This document shows positions 34,401 to 47,400 of a stretch of DNA of 64,000 nt, piece after piece. Position 1 is the first letter of the stretch. Each line of letters starts with the position of its first letter. This DNA comes from Macrostomum hystrix (taxonomy: Eukaryota; Platyhelminthes; Macrostomidae): NCBI GenBank assembly GCA_950097015.1, contig CATNEN010000038.1, positions 24,007,001 through 24,071,000 of the forward strand, read 5' to 3'. The notes beneath the pieces were generated by a model. The model was not told the DNA's origin, did no database searches, and was given only the letters and a program-made list of their open reading frames with translations. A program made the translations under genes and the position numbers.

Positions 34401-35009
34401 ATGTAAAGAGCCCAATCATTGGAATGGTGAATCGTTGTGACATTGACTGATCAGTAGCATCAGTAAGTTAGCACTATCAATCACTACGTGTGAGTGAAAC
34501 TGCTTTGTTATCAACTAGCAGATGCTGCCATATGTACTTAGGTCAATCAATAGTCCTATGAATGAAGTCGCAGTAGAGCTAGATATGCATTGTAGCTATA
34601 GGCCTGTCGCGGTGTCACAGAGCTGTATAATCTATTGTATCAGTGTCTGCGTCAATTACCTTGTTACCCAAGGGCATCAGCAATTCAAAACCCTAGCCGC
34701 TAGGCCAACATAATTAATTATTAAAGCACAACACGAGAGACAGGTTTTGAGAATACCGAAAGTTGCCAAACCAACCCACTAAACCAGATGCACTACATCA
34801 GGTAAGTGCTTAAGTTTTATATATTTTATTTGTTTTAATAATCTTTGATCTATCTTTCATCTATAGTAGCTTAGTCTACGTAAAACTAGAATCTAAATGT
34901 AATAAATGATTCGACGTACAGTGGCTGCTGTATCTATGCAACGATGAATAGCAACGTGATACAAAACTGACCATAAATTGACACATTCAAAGCCGATTTT
35001 ACGAGACTG
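34401..35009. other. Intergenic, no gene recognised
   Basis: Short frames only. Nothing recognised. Confidence 0.5.
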
Positions 35010-35305
35010 TGGATACTTTGTTACAAATTGAAGGTCGGGGGTTCGATTCCTGACTGCTCTGGAACAATTTGTGTTATTTAGCAAGACACTTAACTCTGAA
35101 TTGCTTCAGTTCAACCAGCTGTTAAATGGGTACCAGCATCAGCTGGGGGTAATTGAGGGTGGGTGTGGCGTCCCCCAGTCCATGGACTGAACAGCTGTAC
35201 ACAGCCTTCAGATGCGCCGCGCAATTGCTGCGGCTGTGCTGTCGGCTGCACATCTGGCCCAATTGGGGCAGGTGAAATCAATTATTATTATTAATTATTA
35301 ATATA
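35010..35305 (+). mobile_element. tRNA-derived SINE, family B (best copy)
   Basis: B-box GGGGGTTCGATTCCTG, a body with CCAGTCCATGGACTGAACAG and TGCGCCGCGCAATTGCTGCG, and a terminal TTATTATTATTA tail. The A box is poorly kept. Confidence 0.8.
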
Positions 35306-35798
35306 TTGTCGAGAAATTTGTAAAGCTTAATTCTTTTTATTATAAGTTTAATGAATACTTTACTACATAAAATTAGTCGCACTCTTAGAAATGACAAATT
35401 GTCAAGTCAAACACCACGGACTGCAAACCTAGAAATTAATATACGATGAAAAATGGAAAAAAGCAGTAATGTATCATCATGCGCATAGCTTTTGAAGCAA
35501 TATGAAGGGCATATATAATTAGAGAAATTAACTGCACGGCAGCTAAACTAACACCCTATAACAAGCACGCTCGGAGCATGAAAATGATCCCCCCAGAATG
35601 CACTCAGGACACGCCAAAGTTTGCTAGCCAGCCATGACAGATTAGTTAGGAGACCTAGCAATCCCCCCTCTGCCTCCGTCCTATCCCGTGTGAGTGCGTG
35701 CATTGCCGCCAGAGCCTCAATTGCATGCAGTTATATGTATCTATCTATGCGTGTGTATAAAAAATGGTCTATCTTTAAAGCAACGGAGTTTCTATGTG
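35306..35798. other. Intergenic, no gene recognised
   Basis: AT-rich. May include the 3' UTR of the minus-strand gene ending at 35799. Confidence 0.4.
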
Positions 35799-37822
35799 TC
35801 AAGCGGGTGTGTGGTGTTTAGCTGTTGTTGCAATGAGGAGCCGGCACTTAACTGCAACCGCGTTTGGGTGAGGGGGCGCGGCGGAAATACTGCTCAAAGG
35901 AATTGGCAAGACTGTTGAGGAATGGAAGCAAGAGTTACAATCGGTTGCTTGCTTTTTTTCAGGATTAGGGCTACCATTCGCCCTATGAGTTTTTCTTCTT
36001 TTCGATGTACTTTCAAGTTTCAAGCTGTGTGACTATAGACCATGCCTCTTGTGTCAGTTTTTAATTCAGATAATAAATTTTTGGCGCGATTGAATTTGAG
36101 CATTGTGGGCCAAAAATACCTAGTTCATGCTTGGATGTTGGCAATCGTTTGGTCCAGCCGGTATGGAAATCCGTGCCTCTTTTTTCTACTGATCCCTATT
36201 CTACGAGGACCACCCTATCTCCTCATTCTCCCACTCTCTCCCCATTCTCCCACTCTCACTTCCCCATTCTCCCCCTCTCTCCTCCCCATTCACCCACTCT
36301 CTCCTCCCCATTCACCCACTCTCTCTTCCCCATTCACCCACTCTCTCCTCCCCATTCACCCACTCTCTCTTCCCCATTCACCCACTCTCTCCTCCCCATT
36401 CACCCACTCTCTCCTCCCAATTCTCCCCCTTTCTTCCCTATTCTCCCACTCTCCCTCATCATTCTCCCTCTTTCTTCCCTATTCTCCCACTCTCCCTCCT
36501 AGCATTAGTAAACACCTAATCACAATTTCGCCGGGAATTATTTACCAGAATCTGCCACACCGCCTGTACACTGCAGCGCGATACTCTCCACAATGCTCTC
36601 AGCCAGCACTGTCTCCATGCGGCCCGTAGCCGAGCTAAACTGGCTGATAAGCGAGTGCCGACCGCAGCCAGCGGGATTATTCGTTGAGCCGCCGCTTGAC
36701 ACGGTGTTCGAAGACGGAGAGGGACTGCCGACGATGTTCAATGGTGAGCGCTGCTGATGCAAAATTGCCGCCTGCTGCTTCGGTGGCTTTCGAAGCCCAC
36801 TTGAAGCAGCGTTCCATCTGTAGTGGTGGATTGACGGATGTAGTAAAGCAAAATAAACATTCTCCTAAATGTCAATTTCGCATTTAAAAAGAAACGTTGC
36901 TATTTATTTAGTGACTGATTATATCAGAATGGATTAATTAAAGACACAAACTTAAATATATAGATTTTTGCTCTTTAGATAGATTTTAATATAATCAAAT
37001 TAGATTGCAATGACAAATCAATCAAATCAATTTTCACAATCGAAAATATTTTTTTTCGATAGAAAATAAAGAAAATAAATCAAGTTTCATATTGTCAATT
37101 TTTTAGCTCAATAGTCAAAGCCAGTACTGATAACATTTCAAAAGAACTAAAAGCTTAACTTTTAAATTTATAAATGCATAAAAAATTAACTGCCTAACAT
37201 GTTTAAAAGATAAACTATTTATAAAAAAGCAGAAAGTCTACTAAAAAGAGTAGACAGTATAAAAAGCAGTAAAATATGAAACTCACATTCGCGCTTTCAA
37301 CACGGCCGGCCTCAACTCCTCGCTACTGGTGGTGCTGGATGAACTGCTCAATCTGCGTTGCCGCGGTGTTCCGCCAGTCGAGTTGGTGTCGCTGTCCGAT
37401 GACTGAGGCGAGCCGCAGCTGCCTTGCCGATCGTGAGAAGTTGCAGGCGCCTTTGAAGCGGACGATCTTGAAACTGATGAAGAAGTCATAGCTGATACCA
37501 CAGGCTGATGGCAGCCGACTGAAGGAGGTTCCGCATACGTTGGGCTTGACGCATAGCTACCTTCATCGTCGTTAAATTGGTTACGGCTACGGGAGGCGGA
37601 GTATGAGGCGGAGGACGAAGCGGCAAGAGCTAAGAAGGGATCTCCTCTTTTGGGATCTAATGGGGGTCTTCTTGTAGAATAGGTCTGCGAAGCTGAACTA
37701 GTTTTTGTAGTCGAAGTACCTGTACCCGCTTGTTGCACTGACTTCTCGCCGACAGCGTACAGGTTAATAACAGATGGAAAGTTTCCATGTTCAATGGATG
37801 ATTCTGAGCTACTTTCATACAT
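35799..37822 (-). CDS. Unrecognised Ser-rich protein, three exons
   Basis: Exons 37822-37287, 36817-36546 and 35911-35799 join in phase (ends 2, 1; donors GTGAGT and GTAAAT; acceptors CCACCACTACAG and CCATTCCTCAACAG) to 306 residues. I do not recognise the family. The protein is low-complexity and Ser/Thr-rich, with a Ser run (LSSSSSTTSSEE), followed by the least repetitive part (LRKPPKQQAAILHQQRSP) in exon 2, which is the best candidate for a conserved motif. No signal peptide or TM is visible; a cytoplasmic or nuclear phosphoprotein is only a guess. It starts 459 bp from the DRAK-like kinase on the other strand, so they may share a promoter. The last exon is the least certain. The 22-bp array at 36210-36490 lies in its second intron. 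Confidence 0.6.
36210..36490. repeat. 22-bp pyrimidine-rich minisatellite
   Basis: About 12 units of CTCTCCTCCCCATTCACCCA plus CT, degenerate at both ends. Lies in an intron of the minus-strand gene. Confidence 0.9.
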
Positions 37823-38281
37823 TGTCGTTATTTTACTCAGATCCTTTTTTCAAAGGGTCTTGCAAATTAACCAATGTGACTGTCTGGTTCGTAAATGATT
37901 ACATTGAATTGCTCGTCCAGCTTTCAAACGAAATGCTCTATTTAACTGTTCTTCGAAAGTCAAAAGTTAAATAATGCACGAATGCTAATGCACATAAAAC
38001 TTCAGTGAGATATTTTGATTCTAACTAACTCTAAATTCTTAGATTTAATAATTTAGCTATTGACAGTTCAATCATTAAAATAATATTTTTAGTGATGAAT
38101 AAGGATAATATTCTTTGTTTGACTGCTTACAACAACGATAACTAAGTAGGATAAAATATTTAAATGCATTACGGAGAACGTGTGAAATAACAGCAATTTA
38201 AATCGTCACTTGGCAAATGTTCAGTTTAAACGTTTTAAATAAGTAAATGTTATATTGCTTTTTTCTACATTTGCAATCAAA
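37823..38281. promoter_or_regulatory. Divergent promoter region (inferred from position)
   Basis: 459 bp between two start codons pointing away from each other. The stretch is AT-rich; I see no clear TATA box or CpG-rich core. The call rests on geometry only. Confidence 0.4.
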
Positions 38282-38427
38282 ATGCCAAAGAACGCACTAG
38301 AGAGTTCTCAGATTTCGTCTCAGATTGACTGTCACGTTGGTGTTGCTGACATGGACAAAGATAGTTTGGTAGAGGCCACTATCACTTCGCTAAATGACGC
38401 TTACGAAACTTTAAAGGAGCTTGGACG
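38282..38427 (+). CDS. Drak: DRAK-like kinase exon 1
   Basis: ATG at 38282, 48 codons plus two bases; ends GGACG before GTAATT. Encodes a short N-terminus and the start of the glycine loop (YETLKELG). Confidence 0.85.
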
Positions 38428-41400
38428 GTAATTTTTGCTTTTTTGAATACTTAAGATTTAAAGTATATACAATAGTATTGATACATTTTCCTATGAAAAA
38501 AATATAGTTAATATACCTCTCTTTAGAGGGGATTTCAGTTAACATGAAATTATACAATAATAGGTCGTAAAGAAATCCTAATAAACTTTATGAAGCATTG
38601 TTTCAATGTCTAAAATTAGTTTAATGCATTTAATTAAATTATTTATTTAATGCCTTAAAAATTGACACAAATGAAAAGTAAAATGTTATTTATTCTTGCA
38701 TACTTTTCTTTCATTTTTTTACTTTTAAAGCTTGTAAGTAATGTGCTTTTACATTCTTTATTTTAAAGTTCAAATTTAAATTTAAATTTCAGTTTAAATT
38801 TTCATTTTATCGTATCAAACATAAAATTTAAAAACAGTTAAAAATAGGTATATCCTAACCACACTGGGATTTTCGGTAAAAAAGGAAAAAGTATCAAGGC
38901 GCAAGTATTTTATTAATATAATAATAAATAATAATAATAGCTAATAATATTACTATACCATCATGCTGATTATATGAAATACTACGAGTTTATTGCTAAC
39001 CTCGAATTGGCGAGAATACTTTACGTTGAATAGATTTTATGGCACTCATTTATAATTCTTATTGCGAGAAAAAGCAAAAGCATTTGACAATTATTCTCAC
39101 CCAGCGGTCGCTTCGCCAAGGTGGTGGCAGTCCGACATCGCAGCAGCGGCGAGGTGTTCGCCGCCAAATTGCAGCGATGGCGCCGGTTCTGTGGCAATAG
39201 TCGCAGCATGAAGAGCATTGTGGACACGGAGATTGGCATTCTTAGAATGGCGCACAATCACGCCAGCTTTGTCCAGCTTAGACGCTGTCTAGCCACAAAG
39301 CAGGAGTCTGTCATCCTGCTGGAGACCTGCCAGGGTGGCAGCCTGCAGGACGCTGTTATGGCTGCCATCGGCGATGATTGTGAGGAGTGCAATGGCGGAC
39401 GGGTGAGTTCAGAAATTTAGGAATTGTTTTTTTAGAAAAATGGTCGAAATAAATTTTTTATAGGAAAGACGCTGAATTGAATTTTAATGAGGAGAAGAGA
39501 GAGAGAGACGCTCAGATTTGTGATTGTATCCGAATATCTAAGTTCTCAAACAAAACCAAACAAAACAGCAAGAGCAGCAGCAGCACCTGACCTTCTGTCG
39601 GCAAGCCGCCACTCGCCTTCTCTCCGGCCTAGACTTTCTGCACAGTCGCCGGATGTGCCACTTGGACGTGAAGCCGTGCAACCTGTTGCTGCGCAGGCCC
39701 TATCCGGACTGCGACCTGTGCATGTGCGACTTCGGCCTTGTAAAACGACTCGGCGATGACGTCTCAAGCAACGTCACGCTGGACGGAACGCCAGACTATG
39801 CCGCACCGGAGGTGCTTAACTATGAGCCGATAAGTACCGGTGAGAAATGCATCTGTTCTCTTTGTGGAGTGAAGCTTCAGATACGCTTTTTGAGGTGTGA
39901 GGTTTGAGCGACCCTCTTTGAGTTTTGAGTTTTCAGAGACGCTCTTTGAGGAGCATAGTTTCAGAGACGCTCTTTGAGGAGCATAGTTTCAGAGACGCTC
40001 TTTGAGGAGTATAGTTTCAGAGACGCTCTTTGAGGAGCATAGTTTCAGAGACGCTCTTTGAGGAGTATAGTTTCAGAGACGCTCTTTGAGGAGCATAGTT
40101 TCAGAGACGCTCTTTGAGGAGTATAGTTTCAGAGACGCTCTTTGAGGAGCATAGTTTCAGAGACGCTCTTTGAGGAGTATAGTTTCAGAGACGCTCTTTG
40201 AGGAGCATAGTTTCAGAGACGCTCTTTGAGGAGTATAGTTTCAGAGACGCTCTTTGAGGAGCATAGTTTCAGAGACGCTCTTTGAGGAGCATAGTTTCAG
40301 AGACGCTCTTTGAGGAGTATAGTTTCAGAGACGCTCTTTGAGGAGTATAGTTTCAGAGACGCTGTTTGAGGAGTATAGTTTCAGAGACGCTGTTTGAGGA
40401 GTATAGTTTCAGAGACGCTCTTTGAGGAGCATAGTTTCAGAGACGCTCTTTGAGGAGTATAGTTTCAGAGACGCTCTTTGAGGAGCATAGTTTCAGAGAC
40501 GCTCTTTGATGAGCATAGTTTCAGAGACGCTCTTTGAGGAGTATAGTTTCAGAGACGCTCTTTGAGGAGTATAGTTTCAGAGACGCTCTTTGAGGAGTAT
40601 AGTTTCAGAGACGCTCTTTGAGGAGTATAGTTTCAGAGACGCTGTTTGAGGAGTATAGTTTCAGAGACGCTCTTTGAGGAGTATAGTTTCAGAGACGCTC
40701 TTTGAGGAGCATAGTTTCAGAGACGCTCTTTGAGGAGCATAGTTTCAGAGACGCTCTTTGAGGAGCATAGTTTCAGAGACGCTCTTTGAGGAGTATAGTT
40801 TCAGAGACGCTCTTTGAGGAGCATAGTTTCAGAGACGCTCTTTGAGGAGCATAGTTTCAGAGACGCTCTTTGAGGAGTATAGTTTCAGAGACGCTCTTTG
40901 AGGAGTATAGTTTCAGAGACGCTGTTTGAGGAGTATAGTTTCAGAGACGCTGTTTGAGGAGTATAATTTCAGAGACGCTCTTTGAGGAGTATAGTTTCAG
41001 AGACGCTCTTTGAGGAGTATAGTTTCAGAGACGCTGTTTGAGGAGTATAGTTTCAGAGACGCTGTTTGAGGAGTATAATTTCAGAGACGCTCTTTGAGGA
41101 GTATAGTTTCAGAGACGATTTTTGAGGTTTCAGGGACCCTCTTTGAGGCTTGAAGTTTGAGGTTTTTGAGGCTATTCCATATATATCATATCAGGGGCAT
41201 TCTTAAGGGTAGGAATCCATTTATTGCAAAAGTGCACAGACAGAGGGAAGAAGTAGCTGGCAAGAGTGGGGTTCGAGTTTTCTGTTACTATCGCTCTTCC
41301 TATGTTGATTTGTCTTTTCACCATTGTATTTGTAACTGCCGTAGTCAGAGGTGCACGATACTTCATGGTTTCGGCAGTAAATATTTTGAATGCACAAATG

Positions 41401-44400
41401 CAAACTATAAAACATTTCCCTGTACGATAGTTATGTTTTCACAAAAAAATATTTTAAACTTAAGTGTAGGCGTGTTTTTAAGTGACACGCGTGTTTTTAG
41501 TCTGCAAGGCGCAACTGAAAATGTCCTCTGCACAGGGATTTTAAAAGAAAAGTTCAATACCTTCCTGAATGCCAATGCTGGGAGCTATTTTGGGGAATAA
41601 GTTCCCCTCCAAAGAGAAACAACGAATCTTCGTGGGTTTGAAAAATGTTTTCTCCGACAACTAAAAGAATTGTTTGCAATTAATGCATTTATTGCACGTA
41701 TGTTTAAAAAATATTGGTTCCAAGAGTGGACGGAGTCAACACAAAGAGTTATAGACGACCCATTTTCATGTAAAACAGCGATATAATAAGTGATTGCTGG
41801 GCCTGAATGTGTGCTGCGATTTCAACAGGATGGATGGACCACAGCTGTCTGTCTGCGTGTCGCCTCTCATACCAAAGCTCATAGGCAAAATATGCACGAC
41901 GAACGAACTTCGAAAGTAGGAATACAGGGATTTTTCCACACAGTTGACACCCCGGGCCAGGGTAAGAGAGACAGAGAGAGGAGTTGACTCCCCATAGGTA
42001 GGAGGTCGGCCCAGAAGCCATGTTTCGACGCTTTAAAAACTCCCCATTCCATTTTCCTTCATCCATCGTCATTTATCTGTTTCTCCCCCTTCTATATACA
42101 TTTGGCCTCGGACACTTGTAACGCGTAGGAAGGCCCGGCAGCCTCTCAGACAACAACCCCCCTGTACCGTGGTATGTGTCCTCCCGCAACCCGAAATACC
42201 GCGAACTTTTGCATACCTTTATTAACATTTTCCTCCCTTGTAAGATTCTGCATGCGGGGGTGGCGGCCGCAACTGCAGCACGGATTCCGTGCCCTTCGTC
42301 CGCGACCTTCTGCCCGATCTGCCAAACACTCGGCACTCGCCTTCTAGCAAAAACTCCCCCCTCTAAATGATGAAGTAAAATTTATTTATTCCTATAGTTT
42401 ATTTTTTCTCTCGCCATGTTGCACTGGCTTTGCATTTCAACAAGAAACATTTACACATTAATCGATATTTTTACCTTATACGCTCGTATCTATGCACTCT
42501 CGCATGAGGATCTGAATCCCGTGGTGGGTATTAATTTCCTAATCTTCTCCTATCAGTCATTGCATTCGCACTGCCAAGAGTCGCCAACCCCTCCATCAAG
42601 TTGAAGAGGACACTTTCACCATGACTTTCCTTCAAAACATATGCAGGAAGGGCGAAAAAAGTTTCGCATCTGTCCGCAGCTGCTGTATCGCAGAGTCTGA
42701 GTGTTGCCAAGCAACGCCTTCCATCATTTTGTCGTAGTTTTATCAGTTTTATCATTCGCCCGTTTTATTACGAGTACAAGATCTAACCTATAAACTTCCA
42801 GGAGTGCATGAGTAGCTCCTGCTTACAGTTGGGCTACCGGAATGTCAAGATTTAAAACTTTGTCAGTGCACCGCGAATATTTTATTGCATGTCTGTGACT
42901 TTCTTGGAAATAAACTTCGTATAAACTTAGGAAAATACGAAGACTAAAAAATCAAGGTGGCTATTGATTAGTCCGATTGGAATTAATTTCTGTCTGTCTG
43001 TCTCGCCTTTATCCCCAGAAATATTATTATTATTTTTATATTTTTTTATCTATCCAATGAAACAACTTTCATAATCACGAAACATCTGAATTGTCGAGAT
43101 ATGTAATGATTCTCGTCGGGGTGTCTGGTGGCAAAAACCGCTAATATTGGCAAAAATTTTCTGCTCACAAAATTTCATCGTGTAATCATGTCGGCTATGA
43201 TTTATCACAATTTTGGAGTGATTAAATAGTATTTTTTCGCTTTTAAACCAATATGGTTTTGCCATTGAGGTTTATACAGACCAATTTTACTTGTCCTTGT
43301 CACTGCTGCAGTGTCTTCGACAAGAATCGTTGAATATCTCGACGTGTGCTGACGTCGGATGGCTTTGATAGTACGCCATGTAGTTCGTCGTAAGGGGTGG
43401 AAATTTTTTATACATAGATTAGAATTTCACGAAAATCGGTCATTCTTTGGGAGCTTATCGTGGAAGTAGGCAGTGGGTATTTGAAATACCCCGAGGTCCT
43501 TCCCCAGGGGGGCAATTGCGTTGGTCTTTTTACCGTTCAAGGACCACTTAGTAGCACTTCGATAGTTAGTTTTGAATTTGTTGTCCTTGCTTTAGCTTTG
43601 AATTTGTTTATGGCGTAATTGAAAGCGTGCTTGGATAACCTGAGTTTTTTCTGAAGTTTACAAGTGTTTTTTCTTGCAAGCAGCTCGTGGTGAATATTGT
43701 TAGAAAATCTTGAGAGGTATCGATATTTCAGATCAGAACAGAACAGAAGAATGTAGAGGGAAATCTCAGTGTTTAAGAAATATGCGCTATAGTGCTCCAT
43801 TTGGCATTTTGAGATTGACAGCTTAACGCGAAATTGTAAAGAAAAAAATTCGTGTAAATGTCTACTAAATTTTTGTGCAAGTGCATATTTTTTACCACTT
43901 GTATAGTTTCCTGTAAAGATATTTAATTGGGAAATTGCGCACCTATACGAACACGTAATCCAAAAACATGCTTTAGTTTCACAATAAATCAAAGGGCTAA
44001 CAGTCTTTGAGTCTTACTTTTAGTAGGGCTACTAGTAAAATACAGCAGTTGCAGCAAATATAGCGACTTTTTGCCTGCGAATTATCACAATCGGGGCTCG
44101 AGTCCTAGGCGAGGCCACATTCATTTTGAGCTTGGTAGCAATGCAAATAACCTTAAAACTCTGTGACGTTTTAAGTGCGAACTAGTTAAATCTGGGTACT
44201 TTTAATTTATTTTAGCCAAGCAAGCAAATTATTTAATCGCATTAGTCCGGCTAACTGTACGCAAATCATTCGTAAATATAAACAGCAATATTATATTTAA
44301 AAAATTGAATTTCTAAATGAATTTTTTATCTGTAAATAAATTGAGTAGCTAAGAATAAAATGTGGAAGACACGACCAGAAGCAGAAAATTAGCAGCAGTT

Positions 44401-47400
44401 AATGCTTCACTAAATATTGCTTAGGAAATGAATTTCAATTTACCCATTATAAAAGAACTAAGCGTCAAATAAAGCAGAATGAATGGTTTAGGAAATTTGT
44501 GTTTGATGAATGTCGAAAGATGGGGATCAGTTTATCAGGTAAAATAGCATCAACCGACGGGACGGAGACTGGATGAAAATGGGTGTTATTAACTGATACG
44601 AATCATTCACAACGTAAATTGGCCATTAATTGTAACCATAATTAATTTTAATTTAAAATAAACCTATTCGTTCAGGCGAGAGAAGTTAATAATATAATTT
44701 TACTAAGGTAACACCAATACCTGAATTCTCCAATTTCGCATTTTTTGAAAAATTTAGGATTAACGATCAGATTAGATTATTCGAACGAAAATAATCCAGG
44801 AAATATCAGGCATAATTTTTTTTGAAGTTCAGAGTAAAACAGGGGTCGGCAAACTACGGCCCGCTGGCCGGGCGCGGCCCTCGAAGCTAAATCAAAGCTC
44901 CCAAACCGTTGCCCCTTCCGACACCTATAGTATCCTGTTTCATCTTTCGTATCTCATCTCTCCTCGGTTTCGTCTTTCCCGTGATTATCCGTCCCCTGTC
45001 TCATCTCTCCCGTATATCATCTCTCCCGTGTCTCATCTCTCCCTTGTCTCATCTCTCCTGTGTCTCATCTCTCCCGTGTCTCATCTCTCCCGTATATCAT
45101 CTCTCCCGTGTCTCATCTCTCCTGTGTCTCATCTCTCCCGTGTCTCATCTCTCCCCTGTCTCATCTCTCCCGTATATCATCTCTCCCGTGTCTCATCTCT
45201 CCCCTGTCTCATCTCTCCGCTGTCTCATCTATCCGCTGTCTCATCTCTCCGCTGTCTCATATCTCCCCTGTCTAATCTCTCCCATATATCATCTCTCCGT
45301 TGTCTCATCTCTCCCCTGTCTAATCTTTCCCATATATAATCTATCCCCTGTCTCATCTCTCCCCTGTCTCATTTCTCTCCTATCTTATATTTCTTCTGTC
45401 AATGCGGCCCGTTGTCGTCTTTTAGGTTGCCTCTTGGCCCGCTAGCTAATAAATTTGCCGACCCCTAGAGAAAAAAAACATATCTGCCAGCAATTACATC
45501 TCTCTCAGTCAGTTTTCTTGTCATGGACCATCGCACGAATCTCGCCATTGATCTTGTTGGTATCTGGCTGGTTAGGCCTATCAGGCTTAGTTTGGTCGGT
45601 CATTGTGGCAGTCTGCCTAGGAGGCGCTGGTACCAGAAACGACGCGGCCAAGACGCCGAATACAGCCAGGTGTCCAATCCACATCATGGTTCCGTGATAA
45701 TAGGCCAGCACCAGATCCAGGTGTAACAAGGTAAACGGCACCACAATATAGGCCAGGATAAGTTGAGTTATGATCCAGGTTAACACGTGATAGATGAACA
45801 GCTGATTGGCCGCCACAAATCTTGGTCTAAGCAGTCGCCGCATCCTTCTAGCCGCAACAGTTGTCGGCACAGCGAACAGGAAGGTGAAATAATAGCCCGG
45901 ATAGAAGCCGTGCCACATGGCCGACAGGACAAAAGTGCCCGGCAACTTCAGTTTGGACGGCAGGCGACTATAAGCAACCAGTCTGAGCCACGCATTGGTT
46001 GATGTGTTCCACGCGTCAACGTAAGACTTGAACGAGTTGGCCAACTCTAGGCCGATAATGCTGACATTCTCAATGCCAGTCCAGTCGCTCTTCTCGCGGT
46101 TGTAGCCGTAGCCAGCGGCAAGCTGAATACAACTACCCAGATTCCAAGCGAAATAGTACTTTAGCCTGGCGATCATCATCACCATGTAGGTTAGACCGAG
46201 GCGTACGACAAACGATTTCTCCTGGGCATAGTCCACTAGCAGGCTTGGCGGCCACTTCGGTACAACCAGAAGTACTCCAGCCATTAGGGCGAATGTGAGG
46301 ATCAAATGACGAACCAGAGCTCTCTTGCGTCCCTTGGCTTTGAAGTTAGCCGGCTGTTGCTCCATGAAGTGAATGTACTCCGAGTAGAACGATAGCGGAC
46401 CAACAACAACGCCATGGAAGAAGAACACGTAAGAGGCTAGCTGTAGTAGTGTCGGCCGCTTCTCAACCATGAGTCGCTGATTCTCCTCTGGCAGACGGTC
46501 GCGATCTTTGCGCGAGTAGTCGTGCAGGCTGAACGCCAGCGAAGTCAACTTCTGGGTGCTGATCATCACAGGCGCAGTGAAGTCGACGGTGCTGAGGTCC
46601 TTCTGCATGATTCGCTTCACCTGCATGTGCATAGCGTAGCTATTGGCAATGATGGGTCTCGTTTGCGACAGCCTTGGGATTTAGATTTTGTTTAATCCTT
46701 AAGATATTCCACAAGATCCTAGGGATTTAGATTCCACAATATTATATGGATTTAGATTCCACAAAATAGTAGGGATTTAGATTCTACTAAACAATTAGGA
46801 TTTAGATTTCTCAAAATCTTATAGATTTAGATTCCAAATAAGCCTTGAGATCTATGTACCGCTGAATCCTAGGGATCAAGAGTCCACGGAATTCTTGGGG
46901 TCAGGATATCACAAGATCCTGAGAATCATTGGATTCTACAAAATGCTAGTAATTTAAAGGACTAACCTGCAGGTAGCACAGAATAGCCATTGAGTCTATC
47001 AGGATCAGCATAGCAGCAGAGCGGGAGTCCCGCACAGTGCTCAGTATCATCCATGCCAAGCCAACCTGCAGCAGCATATAGAGCACATTTGAGCCAAAAA
47101 TCATGGCTAGAAATAGTACGCCTAGAGTGGCGGCCAACCGGTGCAGAGCTTCCGTGCTCAGCAGGCGTCGATTCTTGACTATGTAGAAACCGATGGCGCA
47201 AACTATCGACAGAGCGTGCACTAAAACAAATAGAAACTCGCCTCGGTCAACTATTAGACCACCAAATGCGAGTTGCTGCTGTTGCTGCTGTTGTCGATCG
47301 AATTCCGACTGGTCTGAAAACGTCATTTCAAAGTTCTGTACTTGATCTTCTTTTTTAGAAGTAGAATACGAAGATAGACTAATTGTCCGTCCGTGTTTTA

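Noticed and set aside
36042-36629. 195-codon frame on +
   Set aside because: Mostly the 22-bp pyrimidine repeat, and antisense to an intron and exon of the Ser-rich gene.
41157-41600. 147-codon frame after the 28-bp array
   Set aside because: Starts within the array's edge, no domain, no splice context; probably chance.
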